A stretch of DNA of 64,000 bases from Antedon mediterranea (GCF_964355755.1 NC_092674.1:7631001-7695000); one strand, 5' to 3'. Positions 12,916 through 25,468 are shown, counted from the stretch's first letter. Made by a program: numbers and translations. Notes: generated from the sequence alone by a model not told the origin.

Positions 12916-13439
12916 GTTATATCAACCAAAATGTGTACTTTACCGACGACGCGTTGTACGTCGTGTACTGTGTATTGACGTATGCTACAGCAAAAGGGTA
13001 GGACTACGAATTATTTTTTTTACGATCTAATTGTTCGTATGTTCACCATTTAAAAAAAATTACGATTAACCCTTTCACCATGGGGTACCCAAAATAGATG
13101 TTTCATTGTAGGCCTACATCACTAAACAAAGAACATTTTCACTTAGCCAACATCTTATTATAGGTAAGTTATTAGATTTCAATGTCCTGTATGTCATGAA
13201 CTTCTCATCGTACATCAAAAGTCCAGATGGTACGCACGTACACTTGGGAAGTATGATTTCCCCGACGGAAAATGCTCTAAGTTTGCGGACGCACCCCCCA
13301 CTCTTCTGGAGATATATATTTTGTTTCATGTTTCCAAGTATAGGCTAATAAATCAATTTCCGGGACCTACCAACTCTATTTTTCTATATTTTCTTGGCTC
13401 CATCCCAACCACGGTGGTCTAGGATATTTTAGAAAGTTG

Positions 13440-14470
13440 CATTTTTTTTTGCTATATTTGATAAAATTTGGATATGTTGTAGAATAGACATCACTGAATC
13501 CAAAAAGTATTTGCTCCATTTTTTTTTCATACGCAAGGGGGGTTGGCAGCCATTTCAAAATGGCCGCCATTTTGGACAAAATATTGTAAGTATATGGCAT
13601 TAAAAGATGTTATCGAGATAGAAATTCAATCATAAAAGTAACAATAAATGTTCACATAATATTTCACATCATTTTTGTAACTGAACAAGCCAAAATGGCC
13701 GGCATTATGCCCAAAATGGCTGCCATTTTATCCAACATGGCCACCATTTTATCTAAAATGGCCACATATATCAATCAAATATTTTTTTAAACTTTTATTC
13801 ACATATATTTGGTAAAAATTAGATATTTTGTAGAATAGACATCACTGAATCCAAAAAGTATTTGCTCCATTTTTTTTTCATACGCAAGGGGGATTGGCAG
13901 CCATTTCAAAATGGCCGCCATTTTGGACAAAATTGTTTCAAATATTGTAAGTTTATGACATTAAAAGATGTTATCAAGATAGAAATTCAATCATAAAAGT
14001 AACACTAAATGTTTAAATAATATTTCACATCATATTTGTAACTGAACAAGTCAAAATGGCCGCCATTATGCCCAAAATGGCTGTCATTTTAGCCAATATG
14101 GCTACCATTTTATCTAAAATTGCCACATATATCAATCAAATATTTTTTTAAATACAATTGGATATGTTGTAGAATAGACATCACTGAATCCAAAAAGTAT
14201 TTTCTCCATTTTGTGTTTATAGGCAAAAGTGGTTGGCAGCAATTTCAAATTGGTCGCCATTTTTGACAATTTTTTTTTAAATATTGTAAGTTTATGGCAT
14301 TAAAAGATGTTTTATCGAGATGGAAATTCAGTCATATAAGTAACAATAAATGTTCAAATAATATTTCACATCATTTGTGTAAAAGAACAATGGCTGACAT
14401 TTCAACCAAAATGGTCGCCATTTTATCCAACATGGCCGCCATTTTTATCTGAAATGGCCACATAATAAAA
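13440..14470. repeat. ~360-bp satellite rich in AAAATGGCCGCCATTTT, left arm
   Basis: Three tandem units begin near 13487, 13840 and 14172 at 'gaatagacatcactgaatcc'. Each unit carries several copies of AAAATGG(C)NGCCATTTT-type palindromes. Noncoding. Confidence 0.85.
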
Positions 14471-14849
14471 TTGTTTTTTCTTTAACTTTGATTAAATACA
14501 TGGGCTATAAAGGAACCAACATAACAACATAATAATATTTGTGTTTAATACTTTACTTATTCGTCGTCACTTTCGTTATCACTATCACTGTCCGAATCGG
14601 ATGTAGACAACAATGGTCATATATTGTGACAGTTATTCTCGTCTGTTTCGCATTTACACATCTCGGTATATTGTAGATTGTTTTTCTTGCACGTGCATGT
14701 ATTATGGGAACATACTTAAACATGAACACCGTATTAGCTCCACAACTGCTTCTGGAGCAGTTTGCTTCTCGTATAATACTGGTCTTAGTTTACCGTTCTC
14801 TATAAACCAGCCAAGTTTTGGCATGGATCGGGAATTATTGGGTCAATAG

Positions 14850-15805
14850 TTACATGGCTCCATATATATTGGCCTGGAGATGTGCATGTAGTATGTGCTG
14901 GTGCAACGCTCCAGACGTTGGTGGCAATTTTTCCACACCTTGATTATTTGGCAGTGTTTTGAACCGTTTCCATCTCAGGGTTGATGAATCTTTGGCTGAC
15001 ACCCTTTTAGTTTCAATAAGACCGCACAGAAACTCCTCGCATCCTGCCTTCACATTGAAAGATGGCACATTGTCTTCTCCGAGTTTGACTAACGCTTCTA
15101 TGATGTGAGGAGATGACTTCATATACATCTTAAAAGCTGTTTTTTCCTGTGTACATCCAGTGATAGCATGGAAACCTGGTAGTCTGGCTGCCTTTTCCGG
15201 TCCAAGGGGATCGTATATTGATTAAAGAGTAATTCTTCTTGTTTCAGCTGTGCCTGTTAAAATACCAGAATTTTCCCCTAACTGTTGTAGGCGCCTTAAA
15301 ATTAAAACAAATAAGTCGACTTCATTTCCTGGTGTAGATGCTACTTCAATACCATGAGGGATCATTAGTATATCTACCTCTTCTTTGGGTGCTCACAGGT
15401 GTTGTTGGGGAATGTTCAGGTGTGTTTGTGTTCATCTTTTCGCATGACTGTTACAATAGGATGTTTACAATTTCGTACTGATTTGTCGGCAAGATAAATT
15501 GTGAGTTGATCTTTTGTCGTGTTGCTTGACAAGAATATTGCTTTGTTTTTAATCAGTGTGGAATCTTCCACAATAATTTCCACAATGTTAGGAGGAGATG
15601 ATTGATTTCGGATATCGTCTTTAAGCGAAAGTGTCTTCTCATAATTGTCAAAGACAACACGTCCACCAACATAAATGTATTTGTTAAGTAGAGAATCTAT
15701 GCAGGCTACAAATGCCTCCACAAAATCTTTGCAGGTGGTAAAAGTCTGAACATTCATAAGAGTTTGAACAACTGCCATTCCATCGATGATGAGATAGCGA
15801 TTCAC
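14850..15805 (-). pseudogene. broken gene of a multicopy metazoan family (PIN/nuclease-like signature), left copy
   Basis: Minus-strand reading from 15805 gives YLIIDGMAVVQ, then VVFDNYEKTLSLKD, TKDQLTIYLADK, EEVDILMIPHGIEVAS, then LGPEKAARLPGFHAITG and LPPTSGALHQHILHAH. I recognise this order (an opening IDG, an EEADT-like block, SPDTDVF, GFHAITGAD, LPPTxGAL) from a large uncharacterised family repeated in invertebrate and fish genomes. The acidic positions resemble PIN/FEN nucleases; that likeness is my inference. The copy is dead: a stop interrupts it near 15225, the DTD block is deleted, and a stretch after GFHAITG is missing. Confidence 0.55.
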
Positions 15806-15835
15806 AGGCTGAGGTGATATTAATCATCCTATTGT

Positions 15836-16385
15836 AACAGTCACGTGAACACACAAGAAGAGGTAGACACACTAATGATCCCTCATGGCATTGAAATAGC
15901 ATCTACACCAGGAAATGAAGTCGACTTCTTCACGCAAGATACCGACTGGTTTGTTTTAATTCTAAGGCGCCTACAACAGTTGGGGGAAAATACTGGAATT
16001 TTAACACTCAGGCACAGCTGAAACAGGAAGAAGAATTACTCTTCAACCAATATACGATCACCTTGGACCAGAAAAGGCAGCTGGACTACCAGGTTTCTAT
16101 GCTATCACTGGATGTGGTGTTACGGGTCACAGGAAAAAACAGCTTTTAAGATTGTATATGAAGTCACCTCCTCACATCATAGAAGCTCTAGTCAAACTCG
16201 GAAAAGACAATATGCCATCTTTCAATGGGAAGGCAGGATGCGATAAGTTTCTGTGCAGTCTTCTTAGAACTAAAAGCGTGTCAGCGGTTCAAAACACTGC
16301 CAAATAATCAAGGTGTGGAAAAATTGCCACCAACTTCTGGAGCGTTGCACCAGCACATACTACGTGCACATCTCCAGGCCAATAT
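15836..16385 (+). pseudogene. inverted second copy of the same gene fragment, right arm
   Basis: Plus-strand copy of the 14850-15414 segment, inverted. It retains a block the left copy lost, read as QDTDWFVLILRRLQQLGENTG, but has its own frameshifts (for example near 15985 and 16120) and lacks the N-terminal IDG part, which lies in the single-copy spacer. The arms therefore decayed independently after duplication. Confidence 0.55.
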
Positions 16386-16436
16386 ATGAATCTATAATGT
16401 ACCGAGATGTGTAAATGCGAAGCAGACGTGAATAAC

Positions 16437-17085
16437 AGACTTCAAACCAGTCAAAATAAAGTTGCTAGGTTTATATTAAATAAAAATGATCGTGCACATA
16501 TTGGTAAAGACGAACTGAACCAAATCGGTCAATTATGTCTAGAGGATAGAATTTGCCAACTCAAACTTAATCATGTTCATAAGATTTTTTATGGAAAATC
16601 AGTACCTTATTTAACTGAAAAGTTTAAAAGAGTTTCATCTAACCACCATTATATGACTAGAAGTAAGGTCAATGGATTTTCAGTTCCTAAATCTGATAGT
16701 CAAATATCTACGTTTTATTATACAGGCATAAAGGCATGGAATAACCTACCTCATTCCATTCAGCAAATAGAAAACAAATTTAATTTTAAGAAAAATGTTA
16801 AATCACATTTCTGTTCTACCAAATAACTATATAAGTCAATCATAGTCTTTAATTTAACTTGTTTTTTATATTATTGTTTTTGTTATATTTACGTGTTTAA
16901 TGCAATATTTTGTAATGTTTTATTTTAGATTGTAAAGGATCCCAATGGAAATAAGCTGATAAGCTTTTTGGGCTATCCTGGAAAATCTTTTATAAATGTA
17001 TTATTTGTAATGTCCGTAATTTATGTTATCACTTTGTATGTATTTTTTATGATGATTTTCCAAATGAATTCAAATCAAATCAACA
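16437..17085 (+). mobile_element. 5'-truncated LINE: C-terminal RT tail and 3' UTR
   Basis: About 130 codons (to the stop near 16825) read RLQTSQNKVARFIL, then HIGKDELNQIGQL and IKAWNNLPHSIQQ. This is the thumb/C-terminal tail typical of CR1/jockey-type LINE polymerases. A 3' UTR follows and ends in 'gaattcaaatcaaatcaa'. Comparison with the left palindrome arm shows an empty site: 'cagacg.gaataac' is continuous with '..catatgaccattg' there. Insertion therefore followed the inverted duplication. The catalytic RT domain is missing. Confidence 0.75.
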
Positions 17086-17224
17086 TATGACCATTGCTGT
17101 CTACATCCGATTCGGACAGTGATAGTGATGGCTAAAATGACGACGAATAATTAAAGTAATTAAACACAAATATCATTATGTTATAGCCTATGTATTTAAT
17201 TAAAGTTATAAAAAACCAATTTGA

Positions 17225-17898
17225 TTATGTAGCCATTTCAGATAAAAATGGCGGCCATGTTGGATAAAATGGCGGCCATTTTGGTTGAAATGTCTGCCAT
17301 TTTGGCTTTTTCTGTTACACAAATATGAAATATTATTTGAACATTTATTGTTACTTTTATGATTGAATTTCTATCTCGATAACATCTTTAAATGTCATAA
17401 ACTTACAATATTTGAAACAATTTTGTCCAAAATTGGGGCCATTTTTAAATGGCTGCCAATCCTCCTTGCGTATGAAAAAAAAATGGAGCAAATACTTTTT
17501 GGATTCAGTGATGTCTATTCTACAACATATCAAATTTTTACCAAATATATGTGAATAAAAGTTGAAAGAAATATTTGATTGATATATGTGGCCATTTTAG
17601 ATAAAATGATGGCCATATTGGATAAAATGGCAGCCATTTTGGCTTGTTCAGTTACAAAAATGATGTGAAATATTATTTGAACATTTATTGTTACTTTTAT
17701 GATTGAATTTCTATCTCGATAACATCTTTTAATGCCATATACTTACAATATTTTGTCCAAAATGGCGGCCATTTTGAAATGACTGCCAACCCCCCTTGCG
17801 TATGAAAAAAAAATGGAGCAAATACTTTTTGGATTCAGTGATGGGTATTCTACAACATATCCAATTTTTACCAAATATAGCAAAAAAAAATGCAACTT
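17225..17898. repeat. ~360-bp YY1-like satellite, inverted right arm
   Basis: Two units in the opposite orientation to those at 13440-14470, with 'ggattcagtgatg' at 17501 and 17830. Confidence 0.85.
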
Positions 17899-19115
17899 AT
17901 CATATCGCTAAATTTCATACTGGACTATATAGGCCTATAGTTGTAATTTTGTTTCATATAGCATGCAATGTATAATTGCAATTTCCGGGGACCTAGCAGC
18001 TCTGTTTTCGCACATTTACCTATTTTAACTTAACTTTTAAAAAGGTCATTCCATATTTTAAATTGAAAGAATGGATTATTTTATACCAGTCATCGGACAT
18101 CGTGCAATGTGTTTTGCACGCAGTATTTTATTTATGTATTATAAAAAATGAAAAAAGTGGCTACCCTAAATCTGATTAAAATGGCCTCAAATTACGGTAT
18201 AGAACGCGTTGCTTCCGAGGGCTTCTCCCCCTAAACTTGGCGGCCCCCATTGTCCACAGCCTAGTGATGCTTGCTTCGCTCGCATAGCGACTGATCCCTT
18301 GGTTAGACATTATACTTTCAATTAGGCCGAATATTCCTGCATTTAGCTTGCATATAGCAGCTTAGTATTTAGTATGACACATTATCACTGTATTTGGTGC
18401 TTGGAAAATGGTAAAGCGTGGTCGATCTTATGTTTGGTGGGAGCGAGAAACATGAGCAAGAATACAGTTTTGAACTACCGCCCGTTTTATTTGAAATGGC
18501 GCACAGTAGCACTGCCGCTATACTATAATTATAACTAAAAGCTTGGCAGTTGCAAAAATTGGCCTAAAAAACACATGGTGTTCGTACAAATTTGCCGTTT
18601 TAATATAGACTAATGGATAAAGAGGAATTAAAAGGTGCCCAACTTAATTCCCATTAATTAATCAAAATCATACAAACGATCTAATGCTAATTTAAATGCC
18701 TTTTATGGTCTTAATTAGTACATAATATCTATCAAAAAATGTACTTTTATCACAAAACCAGTCATTAACATTCGATCGTCCCGGCGGAAGTACAAAATAG
18801 GTGGCGCTGTTTATTTTAAAAGCAATAGTACAGTATAAACAAAATATTTTCCAAACGCGAAAAGATTTTTTTTTTCTCGTACACGTAAAAAAGTATTATT
18901 TAACGATCGTTAAATAGTGCGTACTATGGCACGCTTGTTTTTCCTTTACTATAAAACATGGATTTTTTTTATAGAAATGGCAACATTTCATAACATAGTA
19001 ACCATTTATGTCAAAAATAAAAATGTCGAAAATGGCCATTTTCAAAAATGTATCTGTACTAGTACAGGGTTTTTTTTTTTTTAAAAAGGCCAAATTTTGA
19101 CCATTTTATTTTTCA
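17899..19115. other. intergenic, no gene recognised
   Basis: No supportable exon on either strand. The sequence leads into the hairpin satellite; fragments of its unit start to appear from about 18940. Confidence 0.55.
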
Positions 19116-20930
19116 ATAAAACTGGTTACTATAGCATAATTGACATGCGCAGAACCTATTATTCGACTCTGCGCATGTTTATTATGCTATAGTAACCATT
19201 TATGTCAAAAAAATAAATGGGTCGCAAATTGGCAATTTCCCTATATAGCATAATTGGCATGCGCATAACCTATTATTCGACTCTGCGCATGTTTATTGTG
19301 CTATAGTAACCATTTATGTAAACAAATAAAAGGGTTAAAAAATGGCAATATTTCGAGAATTTCCTTGTACTATATATAGGCCTAGTAAAGGGATTTTTGT
19401 TTTAAAGTCCACATTTTGACCATTTTATTTTTCAATAAAACTGGTTACTATAGCATAATTAACATGCGCAGAACCTATTTTCGACTCGGCGCATGTTTAT
19501 TATGCTATAGTAACCATTTATGTCAAAAAATAAAAGGGTCGAAAAATGGCAATTTTTTGAGAATTTCCCTGTACTATAGAACAGTGATTTTTGGAAATAT
19601 TGCCAGATACTGGTTACTATAGCATAATTGACATGCGCATAACCTATTATTCGATTCTGCGCATGTTTTTTTTTATATCAACAAAATAAAAGGGTCGAAA
19701 ATGGCAATTTTTCGAGAATTTTCCTGTACTACAGCACAGGAATTTTTCAAAAAAATGGCCAAATTTCTACCATTTAATTTTTCAATAAAACTGGTTACTA
19801 TAGCATAATTGGCATGCGCAGAACCTATTAATCGACTCAGCGCATGTTTATTATGCTATAGTAACCATTTATGTCAAAAAAATAAAAGGGTCGAAAAATG
19901 GCAAATTTTCGAGAATTTCCCTGTACTATAGCACAGTAATTTTTTCCAAAAAATGGCCAAATTTGGACATTTTTATTTTGGATAAAGCTGTTTACTATAG
20001 CATAATTTGCATGCGCAGAACCTATTATTTGACTCTGCGCATGTTTATTATGCTATAGTAACCATTTATGTCAAAAAAATAAAAGGGTCGAAAATGGCAA
20101 TTTTTCTAGAATTTTCCTGTACTATAGAACAGGGATTTCTTCTAAAAAATGGCCAAATTTTGACATTTTTATTTTTGGATAAAACTGGTTACAGTGATTT
20201 TTCAAAATATCACCAAATACTGGTTACTATAGCATAAATGACATACCCAGAATCTATTATTCGACTCTGCGCATGTTTATTATGCTATAGTAACCATTTA
20301 TGTCAACAAATAAAAGGGTCGCAAATTGGCCATTTTTCGAGAATTTCCCTGTACTATATAGCACAGGGATTTTTCAAAATATTGCCAAATAATGGTTACT
20401 ATAGCATAAGTGACATGCTCAGAACCCATTATTCGACTCTGTGCATGTTTATTATGCTATAGTAACCATTTATGTCAACAAATAAAAGGGCCGCAAATTG
20501 GCCATTTTTCGAGATTTCCCCTGTACAGTACTATAGCACAGGGATTTTTCAAAATATTGCCAAATAATGTTTACTATAGCATAAGTGACATGCTCAGAAC
20601 GCATTATTCGACTCTGCGCATGTTTATTGTGCTATAGTAACCATTGATGTCAAAAAAATAAAAGGGTCGAAAAATGGGAATTTTTCGAGATTTTTCCTGT
20701 ACTATAGCACAGGGATTTTTTCTAAAAAATGGCCAAATTTCTACCATTTTATTTTTGGATAAAACTGGTTACTATAGCATAATTGGCATGCGCAGAACCC
20801 ATTATTTGACTCTGCGCATGTTTATTATGCTATAGTAACCATTGATGTCAAACAAATAAAAGGGTCGCAAATTGGCCATTTTAAACAAATTTTTAAATTT
20901 TTTTTTATTATGCTATAGTAACCAGTATTT
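19116..20930. repeat. hairpin-bearing satellite, 10 units of roughly 170-230 bp
   Basis: Each unit has a ~75-nt inverted repeat whose arms are 'ggttactatagcataat' plus 'catgcgcag', and their complements. The arms begin near 19124, 19241, 19441, 19611, 19792, 19990, 20221, 20394, 20571 and 20768, with a half unit at 20907. Linkers contain 'aaaagggtcg' and 'ctgtactatagcacag'. Open frames here are readings of the repeat. Confidence 0.9.
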
Positions 20931-21115
20931 TGGAAATATTTTCAAAAATGATGATACAGTGATTTTTTTTCAAAAAAATTGGCAAAATTAATATTATCTA
21001 TTAATATAATAAAGTTTCTTTCTGATCAAAATAAAAGCACTAATATTATTTCATAACACCAATTTATGTAGAAAATTCTCGAAATTTGTTTACGAAAAAT
21101 CCTTTTCTTGGAAGA

Positions 21116-22070
21116 TTCATAACTCAATTTAATTTTCATATTGAATAATTTTTCTATGTATACAACGCAAAGAATAAAACTACCAGGATAAAAAGAAATA
21201 GCCTGCATAAATATATTTATTAATATGTAATAATCAAGAAAATTAGTTTATAAATAGGCTTTGCAACCTTGAACCTTATCATACCTGACATAGCCTAAAT
21301 TGATCGCCTTAATTAGTTTTAATTATGATTATTTAATTATATTATTGATGGCAAATCATTTTTCTCTTACCCTAAAAGTAAAATGTTTAGAACTTGAGAG
21401 AATCCTGGAATACACGTCATAAGTTTTTAAATTGTAACAGCAAAATAAATATTCAATTGATAGAGAATGTTAAACAACAAATGACTACTTAATTATTACT
21501 CTTAGTTTCCTACTGATATAAAAAATAAAATTGATAAAAAAAAAACCCATGAATTGTACATAGCTATTGAAAAACGTTTTCCTAAATGAATCTTAGTCAT
21601 TCATTTCATAACTCAATTTATTGTTCACGTTCAACAATATTTCTATGTATACAACGTAAAGAATAAAACTGCCGGAATAACAAAAAATAGCCTGCATAAA
21701 TATATTTAAATATGTAAAAAAGTAAAATTTAGGTTTATAAATAGGCTTTGCAAGCTTGAACCTTATCATACTTGGCATAGCATAAATAGATCGCCTTAAT
21801 TAGTTTTAATTATGATTATTTAATTATTTTATTGATGGCAAATCATTTTTCTCTTACCCTAAAAGTAAAATGTTTAGAACTTGAGGGAATCCTGGAATAC
21901 GCGTCATAAGTTTTTAAATTGTAACAGCAAAATAAATATTCAATTGATAGAGAATGTTAAACAACAAATGACTACTTAATTATTACTCTTAATTTTCTAC
22001 TGATATAAAAAATGAAATTGAAAAAAATACCATGAATTGTACATAGCTATATCGAAAAAAGTCTTGTCAC
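21116..22070. repeat. 489-bp tandem duplication
   Basis: Two adjacent copies, starting near 21117 and 21606, differ at only a few positions (for example 'cataactcaattt' and 'ggctttgcaa' in both). AT-rich and noncoding; it lies just downstream of the RPTP1 3' end. Confidence 0.88.
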
Positions 22071-22199
22071 ACCAATATAAATAAACCTTATGGACACTGT
22101 CGTCTGTTATTGCCTTTTGGAGAAAGCATATATCATATCATGAATGACATGTAACTTAACAATGATGTTTGGGCAGTATATACTGTAGAATATATGACG

Positions 22200-22640
22200 T
22201 TTTGGCAGAATATGCTGTGGCAGAATACAATGATGTGGCAGAATAGATAATGTTATGGCAGAATAGATGATGTTATGGCAGAATAAATGATGTTTTGGCA
22301 GAATATATTATGATTTTTTAGCAGAATATTATGATGTGGCTGAATATTATGATGTGGCTGAATATATGATTTTATAACAGAATAGGCTATAATATGATGT
22401 GACGAATATAATTATGTTGTCGCAGAATATTATGATGATGTAGTGGCAGTAAATGTCATTTTGACAGAATGTAAATTTCTATTAAATCAGAAGTTTTGCA
22501 GTATATGTTGTTTTGGCCGAATACGATTTTGTGGCACAATATACTGTTGTTGCAGCTGTAACGAATATGATTATTTTGTGGCAGATTATTTTGTGGCAGA
22601 TTATTTTGTGGCAGATTATTTTGTGGCAGATTATCATGTT
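22200..22640. repeat. degenerate GGCAGAATA minisatellite, ending in a 15-bp array
   Basis: Units of roughly 17-21 bases containing 'ggcagaata' become regular at 22568-22634, where 'attattttgtggcag' is repeated four times without change. It lies in the 3' flank of RPTP1. Confidence 0.8.
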
Positions 22641-22676
22641 TGTAGCAGACTATAATATAAAATACCATAATTAATT

Positions 22677-22682
22677 TTTATT
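22677..22682 (-). terminator. candidate polyadenylation signal of RPTP1
   Basis: AATAAA on the minus strand, 94 nt beyond the RPTP1 stop codon. Position and motif fit; there is no transcript evidence. Confidence 0.5.
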
Positions 22683-22775
22683 ATTATTATTATTGTTTAA
22701 AAACACTAAAAAACGATGGCTCCACAATGATATCACCGGCGACGGCGCACATGATAGAAGTTTACATCCATCTAA

Positions 22776-25468
22776 CTATAAATTTGCATAATCCTGACAG
22801 TAGTCCGTCAAATAGAATATTGCCGCTTCATAGCAAAAGTTGTATTGAGCCTAAAAGTAAAGTTGAAAGATCAATGTATTGACTTAGATCAATGTATTTA
22901 CTTGCATCAGATTGTACAATAATAATCATAAACATTTGTAAATAATCAAAGCAAGGAAATGTAGGTCACACAATTATAGAAACGGATTAAAAAAAATAAG
23001 TAATACAAATAACAAATATGGATGAAAATGATAGTAAAAACTACCACAAAACCAGACAGTAAATGATAAAAGATATTACCTTAGAGTCCACCATAGTAGG
23101 GCATGTTGAGCGCAGAATTTTAAGTACCTGGAATACATCCACCATTTTTTCTTTTCTCATTTTCTCGATCATTGAATGTACTAAACAGAATAATCCTGAT
23201 CTACGAATCCCATTTCTAAAAATTCAGAAACACAATGATAATGAATATTTACAATACATTACAGTATGGTACATACGAACATTATGATTTTCTAAATATA
23301 AAATTATGAAGGAGCATTTGTAGACGCCGTTCTGTGATCTTCTGAGATCAAATTGAGATTACAAATGCTTTGCAGCTAAGAATGCTCAATCAAAATCAAG
23401 ACCGTGTTCAACTGTTTTTATTTATGAATAACAATTTTTAGTCAGTAGTGCCATTTCTAATGGCAGAGAAATAAAAAGAAAACAAAACAAACTGTTTGTT
23501 GGAGTAGGAACAGGCCATACAACAAATTGTGACGTCCTCAAGCTTTGTATAATAATTTTTAAAATAGTTTAACATTTTTAATTATTAAAACCATTGAAAC
23601 AAATAATTATTACGTACAGGCAATGAACGATGATTGGATTTTCGTTGGAACCAACAATACTTGCGATTAACTTTACAAACGGATCCAACTTTGGTATCAT
23701 CTTGCTTTTTGGCCATTGGCGAAACTCGAAGTGATCAATCTCCCGTAAGTTGTTATCCTTAGATAGAATATAAATAAAAACATAAATGTGATTATCAGGG
23801 AAGAATTTCCTTTAATTATTTTTTCTCAGATGTTTGCGATATACTCCGACTTTTACCCATACTCTGACTTCTACCGATACTCTCTACACTATTCTAAATA
23901 AGTCACAATAATGATTATAAAATACTTTACTTTAATTTGCAAATGTTTCTCGGGGTGGAACTCGAATTCTACGACTTCCAGATCACTCGGCTGGCGTTCA
24001 AACCACCTAGCTATTTTTAAAGATTTTTTTAATTGGCCTAACACTTCCTAGTATTATGATAATTTATTTGAACTTAAAAAACCCATTTAAATTACTCAGT
24101 CAAAAATTCAAACAAATGAATTGGCAATTTTGTTACTACAGTAGTTATAACTAGTATAATCAATATAACTAACTTTAGCTACAATATAATATACAGCTTA
24201 CGGTCTCAATCATCCTACCCATAAACTAGGTAGTCATATATACATACCTTATTAATTGATATTTTTCTCTCGATCATGAAGTTGTTCTTAACCGCCGTTT
24301 TGACTGTGACAATAAATTGTCCGCATTTCAGCGGTTGTCTGATTTGTTTATGGAAATAAGTTGCACACGTCTGGTCCATGTCATTCAGCTGTACGATGAT
24401 TTGAGATTTATAGTCAAACACCAAACGCCAAAAATCCTCACTAGTGTCCACTGGATTACCCAGTGGAGCTTGCGTAACGATGTATGCGTTGCGGTTATAG
24501 TAAACCTAAAATAAAAGTAATACTTTAAATTATTATTATATTATCATACAGTGCATGAAAGACGGATATTTCTAGGTTCTATACTGCGATTCGGCTTAGT
24601 ATTTTGTAAAAAAAAACATTTTGCACAATTAGCACGCCATAAATATACTAGGTGGACCTCGTACAGAAATAATAGCAAGGTAAAAATTCCGAACATTTAT
24701 TTTTTCAAAATCCTGAGTCTGGAATGAATCGCATAACAAGACAAAATGAATCCCGTTTCAAGACAGAATGAATTCCGTAACAAGACAGAATTAATCCCGT
24801 AACAAGACAGAATAAATCACATAACAAGACAGAATGAATCCCATAACAAGACAGAATGAATCCCAAAACAATACAGAATGAATCCCGTAACAAGACAGAA
24901 TGCATCCCGTAATAAGATAGAATGAATCCCGTATGTGAATCCCGTATGTGAAGATTTCATAAAAAAATAAAACACACACACAAATTAATTACAACAGACC
25001 TTACTTGAATACAATTATGTTTGGTTGTATGTTTTCAAATCACAATGATATTTAAAAAAACAAATCGACTTACGTCACAGAATGATGCGTTGATGTAATC
25101 AGTACCACGGTCGGATGATGACATCAAAAATGGACGAGCTTTGTTTACTGCAAGACAAAACTAAAACATGTTAATCATGGATCTTCGTAAACAGAAATAG
25201 AAGCATATGTACACAAAGGATCGGATTCAGGACTGGATTTCCCTCACCTCAACAATAAAAGGCCGAGCAAAGCTTTAACACATATACGGTAGAAATAATG
25301 TAAGTAACTCAACGTTTCACGTGTTCAAGTATCTAAGGCTCATGGCAAACAAAAATTGTGGTACTTACGCGGCAATACTTCATTGAATCTATTCTTGAAA
25401 ATGTTCTCCGGTTTTCTTCCATGTGACGTAAGATCATCAGCGGGACGTGAAAACAAACTGTTCAAAGT
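22776..25468 (-). CDS. RPTP1 exons 24-29: degenerate second phosphatase domain D2
   Basis: Begins TLNSLFSRPADD, keeps DYINASFCD and VTQAPL, but the WPD loop is RQWPKSK (general-acid Asp replaced by Lys) and the P-loop is VHCLNGIRRSG. Cys and the CX5R Arg remain while the SAGxG part is changed. Weak or no catalysis is expected, as for many D2 domains, which mainly regulate D1 or dimerise. The final exon codes 24 residues and the stop. Confidence 0.86.

Larger units (their letters stand above)
13434..17898. repeat. large inverted duplication (palindrome) with satellite arms
   Basis: The left arm (13434-15414) and right arm (15836-17898) are inverted copies around a spacer of about 420 bp. Matching landmarks include 'agttgcattttt' at the left edge and its complement at the right edge, 'atccgattcggacagtgata' near both inner satellite borders, and the gene fragments described below. 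Left has three satellite units, right has two. A LINE fragment sits only in the right arm. Short direct matches ('caatttccggg' plus 'acct') flank the structure at about 13365 and 17985. Confidence 0.8.

Noticed and set aside
14613-14849. 78-aa plus-strand frame near the palindrome
   Set aside because: It lies in the mirrored non-coding part of the inverted duplication and its counterpart in the right arm is not open.
22443-22668. Repetitive proteins (ADYFV or LPQNN repeats) on both strands
   Set aside because: They are translations of the 15-bp minisatellite; no start context, splice sites or neighbours support a gene.
24705-24979. CRISPR-like array (regular 21-bp repeats)
   Set aside because: Units are contiguous with no unique spacers and the host is an animal; it is a minisatellite.
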